64,000 bases of DNA. Origin: Actinomycetales bacterium UBA1416. Lineage in GTDB: Bacteria > Actinomycetota > Actinomycetes > Actinomycetales > Actinomycetaceae. Each line of letters begins with the position of its first letter. The first letter of the stretch is position 1. The notes under the pieces are model-generated. The model was given only the letters and a program-made list of their open reading frames with translations. It was not told where the DNA came from and made no database searches. The translations under genes were made by a program, and so were the position numbers. The stretch is from assembly GCA_002304945.1 (NCBI GenBank), contig DBPQ01000106.1:22364-86363 (forward strand), written 5' to 3'. Below are positions 45,657 through 53,240 of this stretch, in pieces.

Positions 45657-47363
45657 ATGGGACTGTCCATCGTGTTCACGCTCCTCGGCCTCGCCGTCCC
45701 CGTCGGCCTCGTCGCCGTCCTCGTGCTCGCCATCCGGCGCCGCGGCCAGGACGGCAGCCCCGGCACCGGCGCACGGGGGGTCAGGCGCTTCTTCCAGTAC
45801 CTGCTGCTCCTGGCCCTGATGATCGTGGCGGCCATCGGCGTCGCAGACCTGCTCGGACGGCTGCTGGGCGCCGACGCCCCGGGCGGCGAGACGCTGGCCC
45901 GCACGCTCGCCTTCACCCTCGTCGGCCTGCCCCTCGCCCTCCTCATCGCGTGGTGGACCAGGCGGTCGATGGCGCGCGATCCGGAGGAGGCACACGCCGT
46001 CGGCTACGCGATCCACCTGACGGTGGCAGCCCTCATCGCGCTGGTCGTCGCGATGTTCTCCCTGCAGACCGTGCTGGCCGGCCTCCTGCGCGGCTCGTTC
46101 GACGGCGGCGCCCTCGCGGCCGTCCTCGTCTGGGGCGCCCTCTGGGCCCTGCACTGGTGGCTGGCCGCCCGCGCGCTCGACCACGGCCGTGCCTGGCCCC
46201 ACCTCCTGTTCGGCTCGCTCATCGGACTCGGCACCACCATCGTCGCCCTCGGGCTCCTCCTGGGATCCAGCCTGGAGGTCCTCCTGCTCGATGGCGGCGG
46301 CCAGCTCGTCGTCGGATCCGCCCGACAGCTCGCCGGACACGGCGCGACCCTCGCCGTCGGCATCCTGGTCTGGGTCCGCTACTGGCTGTGGGGTGGTCTG
46401 CGACTGCCACGCACCGTTCCCTGGCTCGTGACCGTCCTGCCCGTGGGGGTTGGCGGCGGGCTCATCCTCGCCGTCTCGGCGGCCTCGGTGCTCCTGTGGC
46501 AGGTCCTGGTGTGGGTGGCCGGTGATCCGAACGGAACCGCCCGCCAGCACTTCGCAGACGCCCCGGGCGCCCTCGCGTTCGCCGTGGCCGGGCTCGTCGC
46601 CTGGTGGTACCACCGCGCCCTGCTCGCCGAGTCGCACGAGACGCGCACGGAGGTGGATCGGGTGCACGAGTACCTCGTCGCCGCCATCGGCCTGCTCGCC
46701 GCGGCGGCTGGCGTCGGGATGGTGGTGGTGGCGGTCATCGAGTCGTTCACCCCGGGCCTCGACCTCGGCGTCTCCGTCCTCAACACCCTGCTCGGCGCAC
46801 TGACGCTCCTGCTGGTGGGCGTGCCCCTCTGGTGGCTCTTCTGGGCCAGGATCCGCCGTGCGCAGGCCGGCGATCCGGAGGGGGAGGTCAGCTCACCGAC
46901 CCGCCGCACCTACCTCGTCCTCCTCTTCGGCATCGCCGGAGTGGCCGCCGTCATCGCCCTGATCGTGACGGTGTTCGTCCTCCTGCAGGATGTGCTGGCC
47001 GGCACGGCCTCCGGGGAGACGATCCGGTCCATGCGCTACGCGCTCGGCGTGCTGCTCGCAACCGCAGCGGTCTCCGCCTACCACGGTGCCGTGTACCGCG
47101 AGGACCGCGCGGTGACGCTCCCGGCCGCACCGCTCGGGCCGCGGACCGTGCTCCTGATCGGAGCTCCGGCGCCCGATCTCGAGCAGTCGATCCGGCGCGC
47201 CACCGGAGCGCGGACCGAGCTCCTCGTCCGCACGGATGGCACTGCCCCACCGTGGTCTGAGGAGGCAGTGCTCGCGGCCATCGCCACGCAGCCCGGTGAG
47301 CACCTCGTGGTCCTGACGGACGGCGAGGGACTTCGCGTCATCCCCGTCCACCGCCGGCCCTGA
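45657..47363 (+). CDS. DUF5671-repeat multi-pass membrane protein
   Basis: A 568-residue membrane protein. It starts with three-helix-like units that appear four times: FFQYLLLLALMIVAAIGVAD, IHLTVAALIALVVAMFSLQT, VHEYLVAAIGLLAAAAGVGM and TYLVLLFGIAGVAAVIALIV each open a unit of about 110 residues closing with a tryptophan-rich helix and an Arg-rich loop. This is the DUF5671 pattern. A soluble tail from about residue 480 (PRTVLLIGAPAPDLEQSIRR) ends the protein. Function unknown. Last gene of the regulator operon. Confidence 0.72.
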   Translation: MGLSIVFTLLGLAVPVGLVAVLVLAIRRRGQDGSPGTGARGVRRFFQYLLLLALMIVAAIGVADLLGRLLGADAPGGETLARTLAFTLVGLPLALLIAWWTRRSMARDPEEAHAVGYAIHLTVAALIALVVAMFSLQTVLAGLLRGSFDGGALAAVLVWGALWALHWWLAARALDHGRAWPHLLFGSLIGLGTTIVALGLLLGSSLEVLLLDGGGQLVVGSARQLAGHGATLAVGILVWVRYWLWGGLRLPRTVPWLVTVLPVGVGGGLILAVSAASVLLWQVLVWVAGDPNGTARQHFADAPGALAFAVAGLVAWWYHRALLAESHETRTEVDRVHEYLVAAIGLLAAAAGVGMVVVAVIESFTPGLDLGVSVLNTLLGALTLLLVGVPLWWLFWARIRRAQAGDPEGEVSSPTRRTYLVLLFGIAGVAAVIALIVTVFVLLQDVLAGTASGETIRSMRYALGVLLATAAVSAYHGAVYREDRAVTLPAAPLGPRTVLLIGAPAPDLEQSIRRATGARTELLVRTDGTAPPWSEEAVLAAIATQPGEHLVVLTDGEGLRVIPVHRRP

Positions 47364-47414
47364 CCGGGTTTCGCCACCTCCCGGGGGGATACTCCTGGGG
47401 GTGTCGTGGTGTGT

Positions 47415-47940
47415 CCCACATCACTGACGAGGTGACGATGGCGCTCCTCTCGGCACCGGCCGCGAGCATGGCGGGGATCTGGTAGCGCATCCCGTAGAGA
47501 ACAACGCCGGCATCGGCGGCCGAAGGTCTCGACGGCGAAGTCGACGGACGCCGCTCAGGTTGATGTCGATGACCTTTGGCCAGGCGTCGAGGTCGGTCTC
47601 CCCGGCAGTGGCCTCCATCCACGGCAGCGTGGCCGCCATCGGGAACGGCGCGTACACGGCGGCCAAGCACGGCGTCGTCGGCATCACCCGGAACGCCGCC
47701 GCGGAGTACGGACCGCAGGGGCTGCGGATCAACTCGGTGGGCCCCGGGTACATCATGACGCCGCTGCTGACCAACAACCTCACCCCGGACATCATGGAGA
47801 TGCTCAAGGGCAAGCACCCGCTCGGGCGCCTCGGCAGGCCCGAGGAGGTCGCGCACCTGGTGTGCTTCCTGCTCTCGGAGGACGCGTCCTTCATGACCGG
47901 CGGCTACTACCTCGTCGACGGCGGCTACACGATCGTCTGA
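47415..47940. pseudogene. Scrambled short-chain dehydrogenase/reductase gene
   Basis: Pieces of one SDR lie in mixed orientation. Minus strand 47424-47507: [17 protein letters not shown] and SAIVTSSV. Plus strand 47500-47550: NNAGIG then, one frame over, [10 protein letters not shown]. Minus strand about 47549-47602: [18 protein letters not shown]. Plus strand about 47600-47940: [20 protein letters not shown] (catalytic Tyr-Lys), through the C-terminal [19 protein letters not shown]. The N-terminal nucleotide-binding part is gone. The plus-strand frame at 47560-47940 could still be translated but would lack the cofactor site. Nested inversions, as by template switching, explain the pattern best. 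Bases 47364-47414 hold nothing I recognise. Confidence 0.7.
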
Positions 47941-47947
47941 TCAGGAT

Positions 47948-47984
47948 GCGGGGCGCCATCTCGGGAGGCGAGGTGGTGCCCCGC
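47948..47984 (+). terminator. Hairpin after the SDR remnant
   Basis: GCGGGGCGCCA (47948-47958) pairs with TGGTGCCCCGC (47974-47984) with one G-U pair and a 15-base loop. No T-run. It separates the pseudogene from the next promoter. Confidence 0.5.
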
Positions 47985-47988
47985 ACGC

Positions 47989-47994
47989 TATCAA
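47989..47994 (+). promoter_or_regulatory. -10 box (TATCAA), leaderless, for the LLM oxidoreductase gene
   Basis: TATCAA, six bases, ATG at 48001. The last base departs from the usual T, so the call rests on the spacing. Confidence 0.35.
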
Positions 47995-48000
47995 GGTGTC

Positions 48001-48966
48001 ATGGCCTCTTTCGGATTCCACTGCTCCCACGAACAGATCGCCCCCAGCCGGCTCCTGCGCGACGTGCAGGCCGCCGAACGCGCCGGCTTCGACATGGCGA
48101 TGTCCTCCGACCACTTCTTCCCGTGGAGCGAGCGCCAGGGACACTCGGGGTTCACCCTCTCGTGGCTCGGTGCCGCCCTCGCCACCACCTCGTTGCGCAT
48201 CGGCTCGGTCAACGCCCCCGGCCAGCGCTACCACCCGGCCATCGTCGCGCAGGCCACCGCCACGCTCGGTGAGATGTTCCCCGGCCGCTACTGGGTGGCG
48301 CTCGGGACCGGGCAGAACATGAACGAGCACGTCACGGGCGAGCCGTGGCCCCTGAAGGAGGAGCGCCAGCGCCGCCTCGAGGAAGCCGTGGACGTCATCC
48401 GTCGCCTGCACCGCGGTGAGGAGGTCACCCACCACGGGCTGGTCACGGTCGAGCAGGCGAGGCTCTACGATCGTCCCGCCACCCCCGTGCCCCTCCTTGC
48501 CACCGCGATCACCCCACCGACGGCGGCGCGTGCTGCTGCGTGGGGCGCCGACGGCGTCATCACCATCAACCAGCCCCACGAGAAGCTCCGCGCCGTCGTC
48601 GACGCCTACCGCTCCGCCGGCGGCACCGGGAAGCTTGCCATCCAGGTGCACCTGTCCTGGGCGCCCACGCGCGACGAGGCCGAGGCCATCGCCCTCGACC
48701 AGTGGCGCACCAACGTGTTCGACGCGCCGCTCAGCCTCGACCTCGCCACCCCCGAGCACTTCGACATCGCGAGCCGGGACGTGACACTCGCGACCGTGGA
48801 GGGCGCCGTGCGCGTCTCCGCCGAGCCCGCCCAGCACGTCGAGTGGATCCGGGAGTACGTGGAACTCGGGTTCGAGGAGGTCTACCTGCACTTCGTCGGG
48901 CAGGATCAGGACGCCTGGCTGGACGTCGCGGCCACCGAGGTCCTCCCGGCCCTGAAGGGAGCCTGA
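48001..48966 (+). CDS. LLM-class flavin oxidoreductase (TIGR03885-like)
   Basis: A 321-residue luciferase-like monooxygenase fold protein. The sequence FGFHCSHEQIAPSRLLRDVQ at the start, MSSDHFFPWSERQGHSGF, and GRYWVALGTGQNMNEHVTG correspond to the TIGR03885 group, described as non-F420 flavin-dependent. The barrel continues VPLLATAITPPTAARAAAWG and EYVELGFEEVYLHFVG. The substrate is unknown. It is cotranscribed with a GH13 enzyme that begins two bases after its stop, a pairing seen in related genomes. Confidence 0.82.
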   Translation: MASFGFHCSHEQIAPSRLLRDVQAAERAGFDMAMSSDHFFPWSERQGHSGFTLSWLGAALATTSLRIGSVNAPGQRYHPAIVAQATATLGEMFPGRYWVALGTGQNMNEHVTGEPWPLKEERQRRLEEAVDVIRRLHRGEEVTHHGLVTVEQARLYDRPATPVPLLATAITPPTAARAAAWGADGVITINQPHEKLRAVVDAYRSAGGTGKLAIQVHLSWAPTRDEAEAIALDQWRTNVFDAPLSLDLATPEHFDIASRDVTLATVEGAVRVSAEPAQHVEWIREYVELGFEEVYLHFVGQDQDAWLDVAATEVLPALKGA

Positions 48967-48968
48967 GC

Positions 48969-50651
48969 ATGCGTATCACCGACACCTCCGACCTCTGGTA
49001 CAAGAACGCCGTCGTCTACTGCCTCGACGTCGAGACGTTCTTCGACTCCGACGGCGACGGCGTGGGGGACTTCCACGGCCTCGCCGAACGCATCGACCAC
49101 CTCGCCGAACTGGGGGTGACCACCCTCTGGCTGATGCCGTTCTACCCGACCCCCGGGAAGGACGACGGCTACGACGTGGCCGACTTCTACGGGGTGGACC
49201 CGCGCCTCGGCACCCACGGCGACGTCGTCGAGGTCATCCGGACGGCCAAGGACCGGGGGATGCGCGTGATCGCCGACCTGATCGTCAACCACACCTCGGA
49301 CCAGCACCCCTGGTTCGTGGAGTCTCGTAAGTCCCTCGACAACCCGTACCGCGACTTCTACGTCTGGCGCTCCGACCCGCCCCCCGACACCTCGGACGAG
49401 GTCGTCTTCCCCGACGAGGAGGACTCGATCTGGGAGAAGGACCCCGCGACGGGGGAGTGGTACCTGCACCACTTCTACTCCCACCAGCCCGACCTCAACA
49501 TCGCCAATCCCAGGGTGCAGGACGAGATCGCCAAGGTCATGGGCTTCTGGTTGCAGGTGGGCGTGGACGGCTTCCGCGTGGACGCCGTCCCCTTCTTCCT
49601 CAACGACCTCGGGATGTCGGTCAGGGAGAAGGAGGACTTCTCCGAGCCGCACGAGTACCTGCGCTCCCTGCGGCGGTTCCTGCACCGGCGCAGCGGCGAC
49701 GGCATTCTCCTGGGCGAGGTCAACGTGCCCTACTCCGACCAGGTCGACTTCTTCGGCGGCAGGGACGGGGACGAGCTCACGATGATGTTCGACTTCGTCG
49801 GGATGCAGGCGATGTACCTCTCCCTGGCGCGGCAGGACGCACGGCCGCTGGCGAAGGCGCTGAGGTCCCGGCCCATGAGCAGGCTCTCCCCGGACTCGCA
49901 GTTCGCGAACTTCGTCCGCAACCACGACGAGCTCACCCTCGACAAGCTCAGCGAGTCCGAACGGCAGGAGGTCTTCGAGGCGTTCGGCCCCGAGCCCGAG
50001 ATGCAGTTGTTCGACCGGGGGCTGCGCCGCCGGCTCCCCCCGATGCTGGAGGGTGACCCGCGGCGGATCCGCATGGTCTACTCCCTCCTGTTCGCGCTCC
50101 CCGGCACCCCGGTGCTGTTCTACGGCGAGGAGATCGGAATGGGGGAGAACCTCTCGATTCCGGGCCGCATGGCCGTCCGGACCCCCATGCAGTGGGCGAA
50201 CGACCCCACCGGAGGCTTCTCGGAGGCCGACCCGAAGCAGCTCGTCCAGCCCCTCCCGGACGGGTCCTACGGCCCGCAGCACGTCAACGTCGCCGACTCC
50301 CGCCGGGATCCGGACTCCCTCCTCAACCACGTCTCACGGCTCGCACGCCGCTACCGGGAGTGCCCGGAGCTCGGCTGGGGGGACTTCGCCGTGCTGCGCC
50401 AGCCGCACCGCGCGGTCCTCGCCCACCGGGCCACGTGGGAGAGCGCCTCGATGGTGCTGCTGCACAACTTCGGACCCGACGCGGTCACGGTGCCGCTGGC
50501 GCTGGACGAGGAGGAGGGGACGCTGCTGGTGGACCTCCTCCAGGCGGGGGAGTGCACGGTCGGTCCCGACGGTGAGGTGGAACTGGAACTCGACGGGTAC
50601 GGCTTCCGCTGGCTGCGCGTCCAGCACCTGGGGGAGCGGCGCCTGGTGTGA
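48969..50651 (+). CDS. GH13 alpha-amylase-family enzyme, trehalose-synthase-like
   Basis: A 560-residue enzyme closely patterned on trehalose synthase (maltose to trehalose isomerase). All four GH13 regions are intact: ADLIVNHTSDQHPWF, DGFRVDAVPFF (nucleophile Asp), ILLGEVNV (acid Glu) and FVRNHDELTL (His-Asp). The start WYKNAVVYCLDVETFFDSDG is TreS-like. It lacks the maltokinase fusion and differs from canonical TreS in several loops, so another alpha-glucan activity is possible. The ribosome site GGGAGC lies 11 bases upstream of the ATG. Operon with the LLM oxidoreductase. Confidence 0.85.
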   Translation: MRITDTSDLWYKNAVVYCLDVETFFDSDGDGVGDFHGLAERIDHLAELGVTTLWLMPFYPTPGKDDGYDVADFYGVDPRLGTHGDVVEVIRTAKDRGMRVIADLIVNHTSDQHPWFVESRKSLDNPYRDFYVWRSDPPPDTSDEVVFPDEEDSIWEKDPATGEWYLHHFYSHQPDLNIANPRVQDEIAKVMGFWLQVGVDGFRVDAVPFFLNDLGMSVREKEDFSEPHEYLRSLRRFLHRRSGDGILLGEVNVPYSDQVDFFGGRDGDELTMMFDFVGMQAMYLSLARQDARPLAKALRSRPMSRLSPDSQFANFVRNHDELTLDKLSESERQEVFEAFGPEPEMQLFDRGLRRRLPPMLEGDPRRIRMVYSLLFALPGTPVLFYGEEIGMGENLSIPGRMAVRTPMQWANDPTGGFSEADPKQLVQPLPDGSYGPQHVNVADSRRDPDSLLNHVSRLARRYRECPELGWGDFAVLRQPHRAVLAHRATWESASMVLLHNFGPDAVTVPLALDEEEGTLLVDLLQAGECTVGPDGEVELELDGYGFRWLRVQHLGERRLV

Positions 50652-50693
50652 TCGCAGGGGTCTGATCGGAGCGGTCTGACCGCAGGGCGATCA
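50649..50693. terminator. Bidirectional hairpin containing both convergent stop codons
   Basis: TGATCGC (50649-50655) and GCGATCA (50687-50693) are inverted copies, and inside them GCGGTCTGACCGC (50671-50683) forms a second small hairpin. The outer arms begin with the TGA of the GH13 gene and end with the TGA (read as TCA) of the beta-helix gene. Confidence 0.5.
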
Positions 50694-52274
50694 GCGCTCG
50701 TCGAGGATCTCGCAGCCGGTGGTCCCCGTGACCGCCGTCGTCGTGTCCTCGGCGAGCGCGACGAGCGCTCCGTCGCCCGTGGAGCAGGTGAGGCCGGCCA
50801 CCTGTCCCGCGCTGCGACCGTTGGCCAGCAGGGCGCCGGCCGTGGCGGTCTCCACCGTGACGCCCTCGAGCGTGGGGGAGGCGTCGTCGCTGAGCTGCAC
50901 GGCGAGCCGCGGGCCCGACACGAGGAGTCCGGTGGCGGAGCCCGCCGCCGACTCGGCCCAGATGAGACCGACCTCGCCCTCCGTCCGGACGCCCACGCCG
51001 CTGATGGAGGGGCGGGACTCTCCCACGAGGGCGATGCCGACCGGGCTGGGCCCAGTCACCGTGACGCCGCTGAGGACGACGCGTGCGGCGTCGGACACGC
51101 GCACGCCCACCTCGGAGGCGTCGGCGACGGTGGTGTCCTCGACGCTCCCCGCGCCGTCGCCCGTGACCTGGATCCCGGTGGCACCCCCGATGACGGCCGC
51201 ACGGGTGATCCGGGGCGCCCCACGCCCGGTGAACGCGATCCCCACCTGGGAGCCGGAGATGCCGGCGCCGCGGACGAGGGGCGCCGCGTCGTCGTCCACG
51301 CGCACTCCCACCTGCGCACCGGTGATCGTCACGTCCTCGGCGCGGCCGGCGCCGGACTCGATCCAGCAGAGCCCGCAACCAGCGGTGTCCTCGACGGTGA
51401 TGCCTCGCAGGGTCGGCGTCTCCGAACCGGCGACGACGACGCCGCCCCCCGGCGTGCCCCTCACCTCCACGTCCGTCAGTTCCCGCCGTGTCCCGGAGGC
51501 GAGCAGTGGCCCGGAGGACGGCCTGAGGACGATCCCGTAGCCACCACCCGGCGCGCCCTCGATGCCCACGCGGTCGAGAACGTACCCGCCGCCGGCGACG
51601 AGCACGACGGACGCGCCGCTGCCGCCGGCGACGGTCAGGTCCCGCAGCACCGCGTCGCCGTCCGTCGAGAGGACGAGCGCGCCCTCCGCCGCGGTGGAGG
51701 TGATCACGGTCCGGCCCCGGCCGGCGCCGACGAGGGTCACGGGGCGGAGCATCACCAACGGTTCCACGACGCGGAACTCGCCCGCGGCCAGTCGGATGAC
51801 CGAGCCGGACCCGGCGACGGCGAGCGCCGCCACCAGCTCCTCGGACGTGGCCACGGTCAACTGGACGGCGCCCAGATCCGAGGGATCGGCGGTCCCGAGC
51901 GGTCCGGCGCGGAAGGCCGCCGCGATCGCGTCCTGCACGGGACTCCCGCCGGAGAGCCGGTCGAGTTCCTCCCGGATGTCGGCCGCGAGGGCGCCGGGGT
52001 CACAACCCAGCTCCTCGGCCTCGGCGCGGAGCTCGGCGGTGACGGCGGCGAAGTCGCCCTGCCGGGCGGTGACGCCGGCGGGGATGCCCTCGGCGGTGGC
52101 CCCCGCGAAGCTGTCCACGTACTCCTGGACGGCGTCCACGATCCCGACGGCCAGCAGCGTGCACGGCTCGCCGTGCTGCGTGGTGGTGGGGCCGGGCGTG
52201 GGGGGCGAGCCCGGGCTGCAGGCGGAGAGGGACAGCGCCAGCACCGTCACCGTGGTCGCGATTCCCGTGCGCAT
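50691..52274 (-). CDS. Secreted right-handed beta-helix lipoprotein
   Basis: A 527-residue surface lipoprotein. The signal peptide RTGIATTVTVLALSLSAC ends in a lipobox with lipidated Cys19, followed by a Pro/Thr linker. From about residue 170 the protein is a stack of 20-24-residue rungs with aliphatic-x-x-aliphatic spacing, for example VTLVGAGRGRTVI, ITVEDTAGCGL, ITGAQVGVRVDDDAAP and VTVTGPSPVGIALVG, as in pectate-lyase-like right-handed beta-helices. No catalytic residues are clear, so binding of a polysaccharide or other surface partner is possible. Leaderless start. Confidence 0.85.
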   Translation of the reverse strand: MRTGIATTVTVLALSLSACSPGSPPTPGPTTTQHGEPCTLLAVGIVDAVQEYVDSFAGATAEGIPAGVTARQGDFAAVTAELRAEAEELGCDPGALAADIREELDRLSGGSPVQDAIAAAFRAGPLGTADPSDLGAVQLTVATSEELVAALAVAGSGSVIRLAAGEFRVVEPLVMLRPVTLVGAGRGRTVITSTAAEGALVLSTDGDAVLRDLTVAGGSGASVVLVAGGGYVLDRVGIEGAPGGGYGIVLRPSSGPLLASGTRRELTDVEVRGTPGGGVVVAGSETPTLRGITVEDTAGCGLCWIESGAGRAEDVTITGAQVGVRVDDDAAPLVRGAGISGSQVGIAFTGRGAPRITRAAVIGGATGIQVTGDGAGSVEDTTVADASEVGVRVSDAARVVLSGVTVTGPSPVGIALVGESRPSISGVGVRTEGEVGLIWAESAAGSATGLLVSGPRLAVQLSDDASPTLEGVTVETATAGALLANGRSAGQVAGLTCSTGDGALVALAEDTTTAVTGTTGCEILDER

Positions 52275-52280
52275 GGACTG

Positions 52281-52306
52281 ACAGTAGCCGCCGAGTGCGA
52301 CACAAT
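52281..52306. promoter_or_regulatory. Divergent promoters: beta-helix gene (TACTGT) and ABC operon (CACAAT)
   Basis: Minus strand TACTGT (52286 to 52281), six bases, ATG at 52274 (leaderless). Plus strand CACAAT (52301-52306) with a leader containing AAGGAG before the GTG at 52335. The plus -10 includes an in-frame ATG at 52305, which is therefore not preferred as start. Confidence 0.5.
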
Positions 52307-52334
52307 GTCCGTTGAACAGCTGAAGGAGCACACG

Positions 52335-53240
52335 GTGGCAGCAATCGACGTGACCGGCCTGCGCAAGGCGTACGGACCGCTCACCGCGGTGGACGGACTC
52401 GACCTCACGGTCGAGGCGGGTGAGGTCGTCGCCCTCCTGGGGCCGAACGGCGCCGGCAAGACCACCACGGTGGAGATCCTCGAGGGCTACCGGAGGCGGG
52501 ACGCGGGGGACGTGAGGGTGCTCGGCACCGATCCGGAGAAGGGGGGCCAGGCACTGCGCGAGCGCATCGGGGTGGTGCTCCAGGAGGCGGGCTTCGAGGA
52601 GAGCTTCACCCCGCGCGAGCTCATCCGGCTCCACGCCGGCTACTACCCGCACCCGCGGCCGGTGGACGAGGTGATCGCCCTGACCGGACTGGGGGAGAAG
52701 GCCGACGCGCGCGTCCGTACCCTGTCCGGCGGCCAGCGGCGCCGTCTCGACCTCGCACTCGGGATCGTGGGTGGGCCGGAGCTGATCTTCCTCGACGAGC
52801 CGACCACCGGCTTCGACCCCTCCGCCCGGCGTCATGCGTGGGAGCTGGTCGACGGGTTGCGCGACCTCGGTGCGACCATCCTCCTCACCACCCACTACCT
52901 CGACGAGGCCGAGCACCTCGCCGACCGGGTGGTCATCATCGACCACGGACGCGTCGTCGCCGCCGGCACGCCGGCCTCGCTGTCCGCGGGTTCCGGGACG
53001 GTCATCTCCTTCCGCCTTCCCCCCGGTGTGGCGACGGCGGACCTCCCCGTCGTCGGGAGGGACCGTCGGGTGGCGGGGAGCGTGGTGGAGGTCCACACCG
53101 GCTCGGCCACCGCCGATGTGGCCGCGTTGTCCACCTGGGCGGTCGCACGGGGAATCGAACTCGAGGAGCTCACCCTCGCCCGCCCGAGCCTCGAGGACGT
53201 GTACCTCGGGATCGTGGGCGAGGCCGAGGTGGTCGCGTGA
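52335..53240 (+). CDS. ABC exporter ATP-binding protein
   Basis: A 301-residue ATPase of the DrrA/CcmA-like type. Walker A ALLGPNGAGKTTTVEILEG, signature LSGGQRRRLDLALGI, Walker B ELIFLDEPTTGFDPSARRHA and the switch His in LLTTHYLDEAEHLAD are complete. The C-terminal extension (FRLPPGVATADLPVVGRDR, ELTLARPSLEDVYLG) is typical of drug or antibiotic exporters. The GTG follows AAGGAG by seven bases. The stop overlaps the permease start (GTGA), so it forms one exporter with the fused permease. Confidence 0.92.
   Translation: MAAIDVTGLRKAYGPLTAVDGLDLTVEAGEVVALLGPNGAGKTTTVEILEGYRRRDAGDVRVLGTDPEKGGQALRERIGVVLQEAGFEESFTPRELIRLHAGYYPHPRPVDEVIALTGLGEKADARVRTLSGGQRRRLDLALGIVGGPELIFLDEPTTGFDPSARRHAWELVDGLRDLGATILLTTHYLDEAEHLADRVVIIDHGRVVAAGTPASLSAGSGTVISFRLPPGVATADLPVVGRDRRVAGSVVEVHTGSATADVAALSTWAVARGIELEELTLARPSLEDVYLGIVGEAEVVA

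Noticed and set aside
47560..47940. Short intact SDR gene
   Set aside because: The frame has the catalytic Tyr-Lys but no cofactor-binding N-terminus, and the missing pieces lie nearby in inverted orientation, so it is called a pseudogene.
52305..53240. ATG at 52305 as start of the ABC ATPase
   Set aside because: It overlaps the proposed CACAAT -10 box and has no ribosome site, while the GTG at 52335 follows AAGGAG at proper distance and gives the usual N-terminus.
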